The notes beneath the pieces are model-generated. The model worked only from the letters and a program-made list of their open reading frames with translations. It searched no databases and was not told where the DNA came from. From the NCBI RefSeq assembly GCF_000341285.1, contig NW_005178474.1, forward strand, positions 1-64,000: a DNA stretch of 64,000 nt, written 5' to 3'. This stretch comes from Galdieria sulphuraria. Taxonomy: Eukaryota; Rhodophyta; Bangiophyceae; Galdieriales; Galdieriaceae. Below, one piece after another: positions 45,451 through 55,052 of this stretch. The position numbers and the translations under genes were made by a program. The stretch's first letter is position 1. Every line of letters starts with the position of its first letter.

Positions 45451-46320
45451 ATGAAGCAACGCATTATTTTCATATTATGTATACTTTTGGCCTCTTTTGT
45501 ATGTTCCACGAATGGCTTTGCTTTTTATCTTATCCCCGAAAATAATCCTTCTAATCCGTTGTGTTTCTTAGAAGATGTATTGAAAGGTTGGTGTACTTTA
45601 TGGTTCACAACTTGAATATTCTATTTGCAAATGTATAGATAATAGAATATATGGCTTTTTCTTTATTATGGAACCCTATGAACACCCAGACCCGATACAC
45701 TTTGAGGTAAGTAACTGCTATGCTTATATTTTAGCAACTCCAAGTCACTTGGATCGACTTGACAGATTCGGGATCCAGAAGGTTTCAAAGTTCGGGACGA
45801 AGTATTGGTCGAATCAAAAATAGACTTTGTTGCAGAGAAGAGAGGTGTATATGAGTTTTGTTTTGATCTTGGTCGTTTTACAAACCAAGCAAAGAAAGTA
45901 GCTTGGGATGTAAGAATTGATCGCGGCATGGAAGCAGCTTCAACTAATAAGGAGTTCCTTTCGGATGCAGTAAAGCCAGGTAAGTATTCACATGTTTTGT
46001 TGTATAAGCAGAGTTGTAACAATATAATTGTTAGAACATCTGGATACCGTAAAGGAGAGAATACACGCTTTGTCGGAGGGTTTGGCTCGTGTTAGAATGG
46101 AACAAACCATCGCTAGAGAACAAGGCGCCACTATGCTGCAACGTAAGTTTCCTTTTCATATGAGTTTTTCATTTTTTTATTATGAATACAACAAGTGGTT
46201 GAAAGCAACCGCTCAAGAGTGACTCGCTTTACACTTTTAGAATGTCTTTTGGTTATTGTTGTGTGTGTTGCGGAAGTGTTCATATTGAGACGTCTATTTG
46301 AAGTACGAACCAAACTATAA
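45451..46320 (+). CDS. p24/emp24 family cargo receptor (TMED)
   Basis: Five exons: 45451-45586, 45639-45706, 45766-45979, 46035-46142 and 46196-46320; introns 52-59 bp; 216 aa, the usual p24 size. Signal peptide MKQRIIFILCILLASFVCST, then GOLD domain: NPLCFLEDVLKG with the first conserved Cys, GFFFIMEPYEHPDPIHFE, DPEGFKVRDEVLVESKIDF and GVYEFCFDL with the second Cys. The coiled coil HLDTVKERIHALSEGLARVR leads to the membrane helix LLECLLVIVVCVAEVFIL and a short cytosolic tail RRLFEVRTKL. p24 proteins cycle between ER and Golgi in COPI/COPII vesicles. The tail has the FE-type aromatic motif but no KKxx end. Confidence 0.92.
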
Positions 46321-46352
46321 ACTGTTCTTGATTCAACTTTTCCATTTCGCTT

Positions 46353-47846
46353 CTAGTCGAAATAGTCCTCCATACCTATTTCAGGAGAAACGAGAGCTTC
46401 TTTCATTTCTTCCACATTCAAACCTGATAATATTAAATTCTCATAAGTATCTTCTAAATCCGTATCTCCAACAAGTACAGCTCCATACATTCTTCCTTTG
46501 TAAAGAACTATACGAATTAGTTTCCTTTCTGATAAGTCGATATCTCGAGGAGTTTGATAAGTAATGATCTCGAAATCCGGACCCAATGCTTCTGCATTAT
46601 AACGACCCAGTAAAACTATTTTGGTACCAAAAAATTCAGTCACATGAGTAAATAACTCAAAATACATCGAATAATCTTCTCCAGTCTCCAATAAAGAATG
46701 AGCAGCAACTTTACCCATAAAGAAAGCTTGACTCCAAAGTCTCATTTGAAACCACCATTTTGAACATTCATTATCAACCACTTTACAACAATCACCAGCA
46801 GCATAGACATTCTCTAGATTCGTTTCCATTCTACAATTGACAACAATACCTTCGTTCTCCTCTTCAGGATACAATAATAAAGGAGTTGATTGCAAAAATT
46901 TCGTATTGGGTTTCACTCCGACTGCAGATATGAGCCAGTCACAACCAAGAGAGTGAGGATATTTGGAGAGTTGTACCGAAATTGGCCAACTATTGGGTTG
47001 GATATTGGAATCGAAGATATCCTTACTGTCAACATGGTTACAATGAACTGATAAAACATGACAGTTATTTAAGACATTCACTTTCTTTGCTGATAGAAGG
47101 CCTCTAAGCCTAGAAAGAGGTTTTCCTTTATCATCACTGTTCTGTTCATAATATAACCAGTTGGGTCCTGGTGAGAAGCCTAACGGCTCTTTTATAAAAT
47201 CATCTTCTTGAAAACTTTCAATGGGTTCCACAGTATCTATTGTTGCTCCAGTGTAACTATCTTTTCGTGTAGAATCCTCAAATACTTCCCATAAAAATTC
47301 TGAGGTCTCTTCATCAAAGAAAGCAGTTCCTATGGTAGTATCTCGAATTATCCAATATATTTCACAGCCTTGTAAAGCATATACCAGTTCAAGTGCGATT
47401 CCTCCGTTCCCTACGATTGCTATTCTATTACAAGAACGAAGAGCATTGCAAAGTCTCTCCAAACTAGTTGTATCTCGCAAAGTGAGGACTCTAGGATTAT
47501 TTGGTGCTATTGACTTTGGAATAGCTCCAGTACATAGACATAGCTTGTCGTACAAATAACACGTTCCACTTTCCAAAGTTACTCTCTGTGCCAGAAAGTC
47601 AACGTATTTTACAGTTCCTATAATAAGTTGGACTTGGAGTGGTATGTCCTGTTGTTGTGCTTCCTCCACTCCGAAATGGAAAGTTCTGTTAGTTACTTGA
47701 ACTTTCTGAAAGGCTTTTTTCACAACAGGAGAAGAAGAAATAAGCACTATATTTGCACTAGGCTGGAGCTTATATACTTCATCTACACAAGAAGTAGCTG
47801 CAATGCCACCACCAACTATAACAATCTTTTTGGGTTGTCTTCCCAT
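46353..47846 (-). CDS. PYROXD1: PYROXD1-like FAD/NAD(P)H oxidoreductase
   Basis: Single exon, 497 aa. N-terminal FAD fold KKIVIVGGGIAATSCVDEVY, then LISSSPVVKKAF ('TASPVIK' in PYROXD1), YDKLCLCTGAIPKSI and the second Rossmann motif IAIVGNGGIALELVYALQGC, followed by IIRDTTIGTAFFDEE as in human PYROXD1 ('IKDKAIGNTFFD'). It has the late FAD site YAAGDCCKV and the C-terminal WSQAFFMGKVAAHSLLE. It lacks the redox CxxC disulfide of glutathione or thioredoxin reductases, as PYROXD1 does. In animals PYROXD1 protects the copper-sensitive tRNA ligase RTCB from oxidation; whether that holds here is inference. Convergent with p24 (32 bp between stops) and divergent from the DUF3493 gene (68 bp between starts). 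Confidence 0.9.
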   Translation of the reverse strand: MGRQPKKIVIVGGGIAATSCVDEVYKLQPSANIVLISSSPVVKKAFQKVQVTNRTFHFGVEEAQQQDIPLQVQLIIGTVKYVDFLAQRVTLESGTCYLYDKLCLCTGAIPKSIAPNNPRVLTLRDTTSLERLCNALRSCNRIAIVGNGGIALELVYALQGCEIYWIIRDTTIGTAFFDEETSEFLWEVFEDSTRKDSYTGATIDTVEPIESFQEDDFIKEPLGFSPGPNWLYYEQNSDDKGKPLSRLRGLLSAKKVNVLNNCHVLSVHCNHVDSKDIFDSNIQPNSWPISVQLSKYPHSLGCDWLISAVGVKPNTKFLQSTPLLLYPEEENEGIVVNCRMETNLENVYAAGDCCKVVDNECSKWWFQMRLWSQAFFMGKVAAHSLLETGEDYSMYFELFTHVTEFFGTKIVLLGRYNAEALGPDFEIITYQTPRDIDLSERKLIRIVLYKGRMYGAVLVGDTDLEDTYENLILSGLNVEEMKEALVSPEIGMEDYFD

Positions 47847-47914
47847 AAGAACAACGCTTCATCATCATTGTTCTAACAATTGCATTTCTTGGTGGCTGTT
47901 GTAAGTGTGAGATT

Positions 47915-48905
47915 ATGTTGTGTTTCTACCAAAAACATAGCATACCATCATTTTTAAGACTAGTACGAAAGAGTCAATCTTTCAATTATCGGAAATTCCC
48001 TTTTTCTGTTTCACCTAGTAAGGTTGGTGTCCGACACAAGCCCACTATGAAAACCAACGCAAGTGACTCTGACGATCCTAAAGTTTACTCTTCCTCCGAA
48101 AGTACCTCTCCGTCTATGGTATTGTGATACAAGCCATTCCATGTCGTTATGTACCTCAATACTAACTTAGTTTTTGCGACTACAAGAAGAAGCACAAGCT
48201 CCTTTCCGAAAGTTTCGAATGTTCATATACGGAGGAGCCTTTGTTTCTTCTGTAATTGGTTTTTTGATATCCTCTTTGCAGTTATTATCTGGCATCCTTG
48301 GTACTACTACGTCTTATCCGATAAGAGAATCAGTTTACAATATGCTTATCAACGGTATAGTAATAGCGACGGCTTCATTGCTCTATTTCTTCGACTACCA
48401 AGCTGGAAAGCAAAGGCTTGATCGTCTATCTGTATTGTCGAGCATTCGAATGTTGCCTGTGGAATATAATCAAAGGCAGTATCTCATTGCAGAACTTGAA
48501 AGCAGCCATGCCGTTGTTATTATTGCTGCAAAGGGAAAACAGTTAGAAACTATACTTTCTCAATTGAAGAATATTTCTACTCAATTGGAAAAATTCATCG
48601 TTGTTCCCTACGTTGTAAATATGTCAACCTTACCTTTATGGGAAGAATTCGATGGTTGTAAATGGCTTGGAAGAGCTTCCAATTTGTCTTCTTGGAATTC
48701 TTGGTATCTAAAGGAACGTGAATTTGTACCAAAGAACAAGGTTTGTAGATTTAGAAGAGTTTTTTAGGTGACAATAATGCAGGTTTGCTAGGTTGATGAA
48801 CCGATAGTATTGTTCTTGAGGAAAAATGGAAAGTTTGGTTTCCGAGGGTACGGAAATCCTAATTGGGCTTATTGGATTTCTTCGATTCATTCAATTTGGA
48901 CATAA
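47915..48905 (+). CDS. DUF3493 plastid protein (LPA1-related)
   Basis: Three exons: 47915-48118, 48171-48740 and 48792-48905; introns 52 and 51 bp; 295 aa. The first exon is basic and Ser-rich with many Lys/Arg, a likely plastid transit peptide. Exon 2 begins LRLQEEAQAPFRKFRMFIYG, the DUF3493 signature ('RLxxEAxAPFRxLRxFxYG'), with two membrane helices (GGAFVSSVIGFLISSLQLL, LINGIVIATASLLYFFDY). The rest is a soluble domain ending with EPIVLFLRKNGKFGFRGYG. DUF3493 occurs in cyanobacteria and in plant proteins such as LOW PSII ACCUMULATION 1, linked to thylakoid complex assembly. The stop codon at 48903-48905 lies 3 bp before the next ATG. Confidence 0.82.
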
Positions 48906-48908
48906 TAA

Positions 48909-50564
48909 ATGCAAGTGACACCGATAGCACTTTCTGAGGTTGCACCACCACAGTATAATGAAAAAGTACAAGAACCAGATTTATTCTGTGTATGTCAACG
49001 TCCATATGTAGAAGGTCAACTCATGGTTGCTTGTGAAATCTGTGAAGCTTGGTTTCACCCTAGTTGTATTAACGTTTCTACAAGTCTTGTGCTTAGTCCC
49101 TATTCTTTGTTCTACTGTAACGGCTGCCACTCAAGTGGACAATATACATTTGAAGATATTTCAAAGGTGCGGAAATTGGGACGAACCTTGAGGAAGCGAA
49201 GTGCCTTGGACTATAACACGTCCCAAGTATTGTCCTTTGATAACTGCAATAGTGCTCTGTTGAAAACTGGTGAAGCTTTCTTACATTTTTTAAACTCCAG
49301 AGGATATGAACGTGCCAATATCGAAGAATATAACAAATTAGATTCTGACGCACTCCATTCATGGAATTCAAGTGGTCAAATCAAGCCAGTTCTAGTAAAA
49401 GACTCTACAGACTTGCAAATCGTGCAACCAAGTGTTTCAATCAATTTACATTTAATAGGTGAGCTTGTAGGAGACTCTTGTGCAGTTGAAGTGCTAGATG
49501 TGGCGACTCAATCGGAAGTATATCCACAGTGGACACTTGGGCAGTGGTTGACATATTTTCAAACTCGAAAAGACAAGCGGAAGGCAATTTTAAATGTTTT
49601 ATCGTTGGAAGTGAGTCATACGAAACTTTCTTCATATATTCGCGCTCCAGTCCTGGTGAGAGATATTGATTGGATTCAAAATTCGTGGCCAAAGACACGA
49701 AAACAAAGTTGTCTCCATGAGTTGAACAAATACTTTAGTCAGAATCTATCGGAAAGTGAAAAGCAGAACAGAAAAATTCCTTTGATAACATATCCCAAGG
49801 TTCAGTTATATTGTCTCATGTCTGTGGCAGGTGCATACACCGATTTTCATATCGACTTTGGTGGAAGCTCCGTTTGGTATCACGTTATCTTTGGAAAGAA
49901 AATTTTTTATTTGATACGTCCAACTAAAAAGAATCTTGAAGCTTTCGAGCGATGGACTACGAGTCCCTTTCAAAGCTCAATATTCTTCGGAGATGAAGTA
50001 GATGAATGCAGTTGGATAATAGTTGCGGCAGGCAATACTTTTTTCATTCCTTCGGGATGGATTCACGCTGTTTATACGCCTGAAGACTCTTTGGTATTCG
50101 GTGGCAACTATCTTCATGACTTTGCTGTTACAAAACAATTGGAAATAGCCAATTTGGAAAGAAGAACAGGTGTGCCTGACAAGTATTTGTTTCCATTCTT
50201 TTACAAGAGCTGTTGGTATGCTGCAGCGAGAATGGTTGTAACATACTCTTATCTCCATGACCACATTTACTGTCTTGATGATATATTATCTCCCACTTAT
50301 TTAAGTGAACTGAGTTTGAAGATATCAGGTAGAGATGTGGACCTACAGAGCGAAAGATGGAAATACGAAGCAAACAAACTTTTAAAGTACCTTCGAAACC
50401 ATTCGAAACATATTACCAATGAAAGCTGGAAAAAGAGAAACCGTACTCGTTTTAGTAGCTTTTTGCCTCCCAAGGAAATTTTAAAACCTTTTCTGCTCTT
50501 AGATGTATTGGAATCTATTTGCCAACTGAATGTACACTTACAGTTAGTATCTTCACAAGTATAA
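48909..50564 (+). CDS. PHD-JmjC histone lysine demethylase (KDM7/PHF8-like)
   Basis: Single exon, 551 aa. PHD finger at about residues 25-80: LFCVCQRPYVEGQLMVACEI, CEAWFHPSCI and FYCNGC, a methyl-lysine reader of the H3K4me type. The JmjC region follows: TLGQWLTYFQTR, LNVLSLEVSHTKLSSYIRAP, APVLVRDIDWIQ, then the iron site TDFHIDFGGSSVWYHVIFG (His and Asp), KKIFYLIRPTKKNL and IPSGWIHAVYTPEDSLVFGG with the second His. All three Fe(II) ligands are present, so it should be active with 2-oxoglutarate. PHD then JmjC in this order is the KDM7/KDM2 clade, which demethylates H3K9/K27/K36me2. The ATG lies 3 bp after the preceding stop codon, so a downstream start or strongly overlapping transcripts should be considered. 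Confidence 0.93.
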   Translation: MQVTPIALSEVAPPQYNEKVQEPDLFCVCQRPYVEGQLMVACEICEAWFHPSCINVSTSLVLSPYSLFYCNGCHSSGQYTFEDISKVRKLGRTLRKRSALDYNTSQVLSFDNCNSALLKTGEAFLHFLNSRGYERANIEEYNKLDSDALHSWNSSGQIKPVLVKDSTDLQIVQPSVSINLHLIGELVGDSCAVEVLDVATQSEVYPQWTLGQWLTYFQTRKDKRKAILNVLSLEVSHTKLSSYIRAPVLVRDIDWIQNSWPKTRKQSCLHELNKYFSQNLSESEKQNRKIPLITYPKVQLYCLMSVAGAYTDFHIDFGGSSVWYHVIFGKKIFYLIRPTKKNLEAFERWTTSPFQSSIFFGDEVDECSWIIVAAGNTFFIPSGWIHAVYTPEDSLVFGGNYLHDFAVTKQLEIANLERRTGVPDKYLFPFFYKSCWYAAARMVVTYSYLHDHIYCLDDILSPTYLSELSLKISGRDVDLQSERWKYEANKLLKYLRNHSKHITNESWKKRNRTRFSSFLPPKEILKPFLLLDVLESICQLNVHLQLVSSQV

Positions 50565-50671
50565 TAGCTATATAGATATATTTATATTTTCCAGTGGCAT
50601 AACTGTAAATACAGCAAAGAGAATATCTATTTGAAAAGTGCAAGAATGGAAACATTTCTCAAGTCATTTGG

Positions 50672-51865
50672 ATGACTCGACAGCAAATGAGTTGTCAAAG
50701 GGGTCATCCAGCAGAGTATATATTAGTGAATATAAAGAGAAAGAATGAAGGTTTCTTCCGCTGGGTTTTTGGAGCACATAACTCCAAAAAGTTGGTTTTA
50801 GAAAGGTTGAAGGAACTTCGACCTAGTTTGTTTGTGAGGGACGAAAAAGGATTGAAGTGGTTGGCCTATGTACCTCCACGAATATTGACTCACTATTGTG
50901 AGAATATGGATAACTTGAGACTAGAGACTTTAGTCAATGCAGCTTCTGACCTATTATCTCAACAACAGAAGGAGTGTCGACGACAGCAGTTTCTCAAACA
51001 CGCTGTAGAAAAAGAGTGTCGTGTATACAGAGACAAGTTACAACAAGTAACTAATATTGTAAGAAATGTGCTTGAAAGTTATGGAGTGAAACGTACGAGT
51101 CATAACTTGGAAGCTTGGAGGTCGGGAGAGTCATTAGGAAGAGAACAAGAGGAAGGCGCGCCAAGTTCTTTATATGGTTCAGAAGATTGGGTTGACTTCA
51201 CTCGACCTTGTTTCGATCGTTTGAGAGCTTGCTTGGAAGAGGTTATTAGCATCTGCGACACTTCGAAGGGTTCGCTTGGCGTTGAAGCATTCGCAGATGA
51301 AGTTTACGCGCAACCTTCGGAATATGTTTCGGAAGTTAGCAGTCTAACAAGTTCGTCTACAGTACCTTTAAAGAAAGGTAGAAATTTTTCTCAAGAGAAA
51401 CAGTTCATGGATGGAAACAGTACTCATGAGTGGCTTTGGAAACATAATCGAGTTACTGTATCGCATGCTCATCATTATTCAGATCCGTTAGCTTCCACTA
51501 GCTATTGGACCAGTCCGAAAGTGACTTATCTGGAACAAGTGGATGGATGTGATATGGAAATGCATTCGCAAGATAATAGATCTCAATGTCGCTCTACTCA
51601 GAGTTCAAGATATCAACCAAGCTACAAGAGCAATAGTTCTGGAAAATCAGCACTCAAGACTAGAATGCCATGTCCAGACGTTTTGTTATATGGAGATAAT
51701 GCAGAATTTGCTAATTGTAATAGTACGATAATACCTACGAAGAGTTTATCTGTTTCAGATAAACAACTGGATGAAGTGAAGTATACCAACTCATTGGAAC
51801 AACCAATTTTTTATTCTGGTGGAGATCCTTGGAGTGTTTCTATGACCACTACCAATACTGTATAG
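50672..51865 (+). CDS. Coiled-coil, Ser-rich protein, unknown
   Basis: Single exon, 397 aa from the ATG at 50672. The first 80 residues look folded: MSCQRGHPAEYILVNIKRKN, FFRWVFGAHNSKKLVLERLK, GLKWLAYVPPRILTHY. A helical stretch rich in Gln/Arg/Glu follows (LLSQQQKECRRQQFLKHAVE), then an acidic helix and about 170 disordered residues rich in Ser, Thr, Gln and Tyr. A Cys-x2-Gly-His near the start is not enough for a zinc finger. I do not recognise the family; a structural or regulatory protein is all that can be said. A 9-codon ATG frame (about 50646-50674) overlaps the start as a possible upstream ORF. Confidence 0.65.
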   Translation: MTRQQMSCQRGHPAEYILVNIKRKNEGFFRWVFGAHNSKKLVLERLKELRPSLFVRDEKGLKWLAYVPPRILTHYCENMDNLRLETLVNAASDLLSQQQKECRRQQFLKHAVEKECRVYRDKLQQVTNIVRNVLESYGVKRTSHNLEAWRSGESLGREQEEGAPSSLYGSEDWVDFTRPCFDRLRACLEEVISICDTSKGSLGVEAFADEVYAQPSEYVSEVSSLTSSSTVPLKKGRNFSQEKQFMDGNSTHEWLWKHNRVTVSHAHHYSDPLASTSYWTSPKVTYLEQVDGCDMEMHSQDNRSQCRSTQSSRYQPSYKSNSSGKSALKTRMPCPDVLLYGDNAEFANCNSTIIPTKSLSVSDKQLDEVKYTNSLEQPIFYSGGDPWSVSMTTTNTV

Positions 51866-51973
51866 TTTTCTGTTTCATGAAAAGCCAATTGATTTTTTTT
51901 CGAAATAAAACAAGTCCTCTTGTCTGACTACACCATTTCTTCATTCTCTTTTTGATAATTGTAATTGTAGTAA

Positions 51974-52615
51974 ATGGCTGTGAATGGATCAACTTGTCGG
52001 TTTTTGCAACGAGTGCTTACCTCAGGCTATGGTATCCCAACTCAGTTGAATAGACATTTGTTTTGGACTCCAACTTCTTTTTTTAAACGTAGAAATTGCT
52101 TTTCAACAGGTCATTCTTCTATTCTCTTGAGCACTGTAGCTTCGCATATTTTAGAACAAGAAGAAATCATCAACAGTTTTATAAAAGACCCTGAAGAGTA
52201 CAACGCATTGAGTGAGTTTCCAAAATACAAAAGAAACAACAAGTATAAGACCAATAGTCAGTCTTTGCTTGAAACTAAGGATAACCAAGATTTCGTGGCC
52301 GTGAAGAAGAATCCTCGAAGTCAGTATAAGAGAGGAAGAGTTGCCAAGTTGGTTATGCGTTGTGCTGGAGAAGTTCTCTGTGGAGAGACCAACTTTGGAC
52401 ACTTGATATTTTTGGAACAAGTAAAGGTATCGGAAGATCTATTGCAAGCCATTATTACTTGGAATGCGCGTTCCACTTTAGCAAGCGATAGTCTTATTGA
52501 CTATGGTGCTCTTACTTGTCAATTGGATAACTTGTGTGGATATATTCAAATGCAAATCAGTCGTACTGCATCCTTAAGGAGAATACCTCGAGTCAAATTT
52601 GAGCAAAGTACATGA
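51974..52615 (+). CDS. rbfA: Organellar ribosome-binding factor A (RbfA-like)
   Basis: Single exon, 213 aa. The N-terminal 50 residues (FLQRVLTSGYGIPTQLNR, FFKRRNCFST) are basic and look like a mitochondrial or plastid targeting peptide. The C-terminal half follows RbfA: RGRVAKLVMRCAGEVLCGE, then LIFLEQVKVSEDLLQAIITW where bacterial RbfA has 'VTITxVxVSxDLxxAxVY', and LCGYIQMQISRTASLRRIPR, VKFEQST as in the RbfA end 'RxPxLxFxxDxS'. RbfA matures the 3' end of 16S rRNA in the small subunit. Assigned from motif order, not from a strict signature. Tail to tail with SAMHD1 (48 bp). Confidence 0.68.
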   Translation: MAVNGSTCRFLQRVLTSGYGIPTQLNRHLFWTPTSFFKRRNCFSTGHSSILLSTVASHILEQEEIINSFIKDPEEYNALSEFPKYKRNNKYKTNSQSLLETKDNQDFVAVKKNPRSQYKRGRVAKLVMRCAGEVLCGETNFGHLIFLEQVKVSEDLLQAIITWNARSTLASDSLIDYGALTCQLDNLCGYIQMQISRTASLRRIPRVKFEQST

Positions 52616-52663
52616 TTGTTGGTTTATTTCCTTGTGAAGGATTCGATATACAAAAGTTATTGT

Positions 52664-54316
52664 CTAAAATGAAGAGCGTTTTCTCTTGTTTCGATTGGAA
52701 TGATATTCTGAAGATGATTGCTCATCCAATTGTTTTTTAATATCAGAGCTATCCAAATAACATTGAACCGCCATTTGAAAGGCTTTCTTAGCAGCTTGTA
52801 TGATAAGAGGATCCCGACTTTTGGAATATAGTCGTACTGTGTGTTCTTCAAAAACGTCGGGAATTAAATAGGAAACGTGTTCCCGGGGAATGTGAACAGG
52901 GTTTCGATCTTCCCAGTTACGAAAGAAAAGTACATTATCCTAGTCATCATGAGCTCAATGATAAAGTGTATTATTATACTTACAACTGGATTCTTCTCTT
53001 TCATAGCATAGTTCGCTCTCATATTTTGAACAATAATATCTTCAGGACGAAGATCGACTTGAGGAGTATTTTGATGACTAGTTACTTCTTCTTCTGTAAT
53101 ATCAGGAATATGCGAAGGCACCAACAATTCACACACAAACTTGTACAATTCCCTTTTACGAAGAGAATGTAAGATTTCTCTCGATTTCCCTAATGAAGGT
53201 TCTCTGCTGTGTTCAATAGAATACAGAATGGAGTCTGTCATTCTAACGAAATGTGTATTATCAAATATGGAATTGCTTATATCAAAATAAGCGTCGGCAT
53301 GTAAAAGAATGTCCATCAACATGTAATCAATGGCTTTCGATGTACGATGGTTATAAACAATCTTATGAAGTTTGAAACGCAAGTTGAACATATCGTACTA
53401 AATAACGTAACAGATTATGTGATTGAGAATAATAATAGCATATACCATATTAAAAATTTCCTTTTGATGATAACAAATCCAATTGTCTACTACTCTACAA
53501 TATTGCATCAACCGAGAATGATCAAAACCAAATTTGAGTCCTGTTGCTCTAGTATCGCGTACCTACGAAGACTTTCATGAATAAAATATTCAATGCATAG
53601 ACGCAATATTACTTACGAGATAATCAAATTTGTCTACGTCTACACTATTGTACTTATTCGAAACAATTTGATACAGAAATGGAGGAACTAGAGAAGATTG
53701 ACCCAAAGTAGAAGAACCTTGAATCAATTCTCCAATAATCCTCAAATCCTGCCTATCTATGTCTATAGAATTACTTTCTATCAAGTTCTCCAAGAGCTGA
53801 ATACTGCGGTATTCATGCCTTAACTGAGGATATTCGTCAAGAGTCAAGGAACCAAACTTTTTTCTTAAGAAAATGTCGTCAAAGGAATGACTAAAAGGAC
53901 CATGTCCCAAATCGTGACAGAGACCTGCTATTCTAACTAACTTACAATAGTTCTGAAACTCTTCATCGTTTTCGAATATTTCCGATTTTTGTTTATAATA
54001 CAACTGCTCCAGTTGAGCTCCAGCTAGATAACAAACTCCTTTAAAGTATATATTCATAACATTCATAACATAAAGAGAGAACTTTAATACCTAAAGAGTG
54101 TTCAAAACGACAGTGAGTTGCCCCAGGAAATACATAATAACAACTTCCTAGTTGTTTCAAATCTCGTAGTCTTTGAAAGTGTGGAGTATCTATTACATCG
54201 ACACAATATTCTTCCAACTCAAAGTGTCCATGAACCGGATCATTGATTACTTTATTACGTCTGAGACAAGTAGTTTGTGACTGAATAGGTAACCATTCCG
54301 AATTTTCTTGAGACAT
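52664..54316 (-). CDS. SAMHD1: SAMHD1-like HD-domain dNTP triphosphohydrolase
   Basis: Five exons on the minus strand: 54316-54091, 54038-53617, 53562-53446, 53397-52984 and 52939-52664; introns 44-54 bp; 484 aa. Start is [12 protein letters not shown]. The HD core has [54 protein letters not shown] (first His), [18 protein letters not shown] (His-Asp) and [14 protein letters not shown] across an intron (last Asp). Later segments [20 protein letters not shown] and [20 protein letters not shown] match the human enzyme. It hydrolyses dNTPs to nucleosides and triphosphate and balances dNTP pools. It has no N-terminal SAM domain, as in many protists and plants. Divergent from CcmH with only 27 bp between the two ATGs. 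Confidence 0.93.
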
Positions 54317-54343
54317 CCTTTTACACGCAATTTTGATAAAAGA

Positions 54344-54969
54344 ATGTGGCAATGGCTTTCCAAGTTACCCAAAAGGAAGCTTTGGCATAAAACAGGTTTA
54401 TGTATAGCCACTCTTACTGGACTCGAAAGTTTATGCCATGCGAGACTTTACTGTGAAGACAGTTCTAAAAGTATACAAGAAATAGAAAATGACTTTCGAG
54501 TAAAGAAAGCTATTTTGGAGTCTCGAGCAAAGGCCTTGTACCAACAAATCAGATGTTTAGAGTGTGGAAATGGTCAAACCATTGAGTATTCCGGGGCTCC
54601 TAGTGCGAACGAAATACGACAACTTGTCTGGGATTTGCTAGTGGAAGGTCACTCAGAAGAAGACATCAAGGGTGCTATAGAAGTGCAATATGGTCACCAG
54701 GTAACTTAGTAAAACACAGCAAAATAACAACATCAATATTAAAACTTGGTAAGGTTTGGATGACTCCACCACTGGATACTAGTCGTCTGTTTGAATTCAG
54801 TATTCCTTTCTTTGGAATTGCTGTTTGTTTGGGTTTATTATATTTTCGTTATTTCGCTCCTAAAAGTCCTCGAGTCTATGCTAGGCAATTAGCTAAAGTA
54901 GACATAGAAACTCCATATATTTATGAACGGCGTTTGATGGACTTGATAACGCCTCCTGGACGTAAGTAG
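54344..54969 (+). CDS. CCMH: Cytochrome c maturation protein CcmH (mitochondrial)
   Basis: Two exons, 54344-54700 and 54754-54969, 53-bp intron; 190 aa. An N-terminal stretch [18 protein letters not shown] is basic and may serve as a presequence. After an acidic helix comes [20 protein letters not shown], the redox motif 'LRCxxC' of CcmH, then [20 protein letters not shown] and [14 protein letters not shown], as in bacterial CcmH ('RYGDFVLYRPP'), followed by one membrane helix [18 protein letters not shown]. CcmH reduces apocytochrome c before haem attachment in System I. A nuclear CcmH fits red algae, whose mitochondrial genomes keep other ccm genes (established knowledge). Confidence 0.9.
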
Positions 54970-55052
54970 TAAATATGAAACAATCGGTTTCCAAAATAGT
55001 ATTCATTCGACGTCCGTTTTGAGAAATCTCCACTCGACACATAAGCGTTGGG

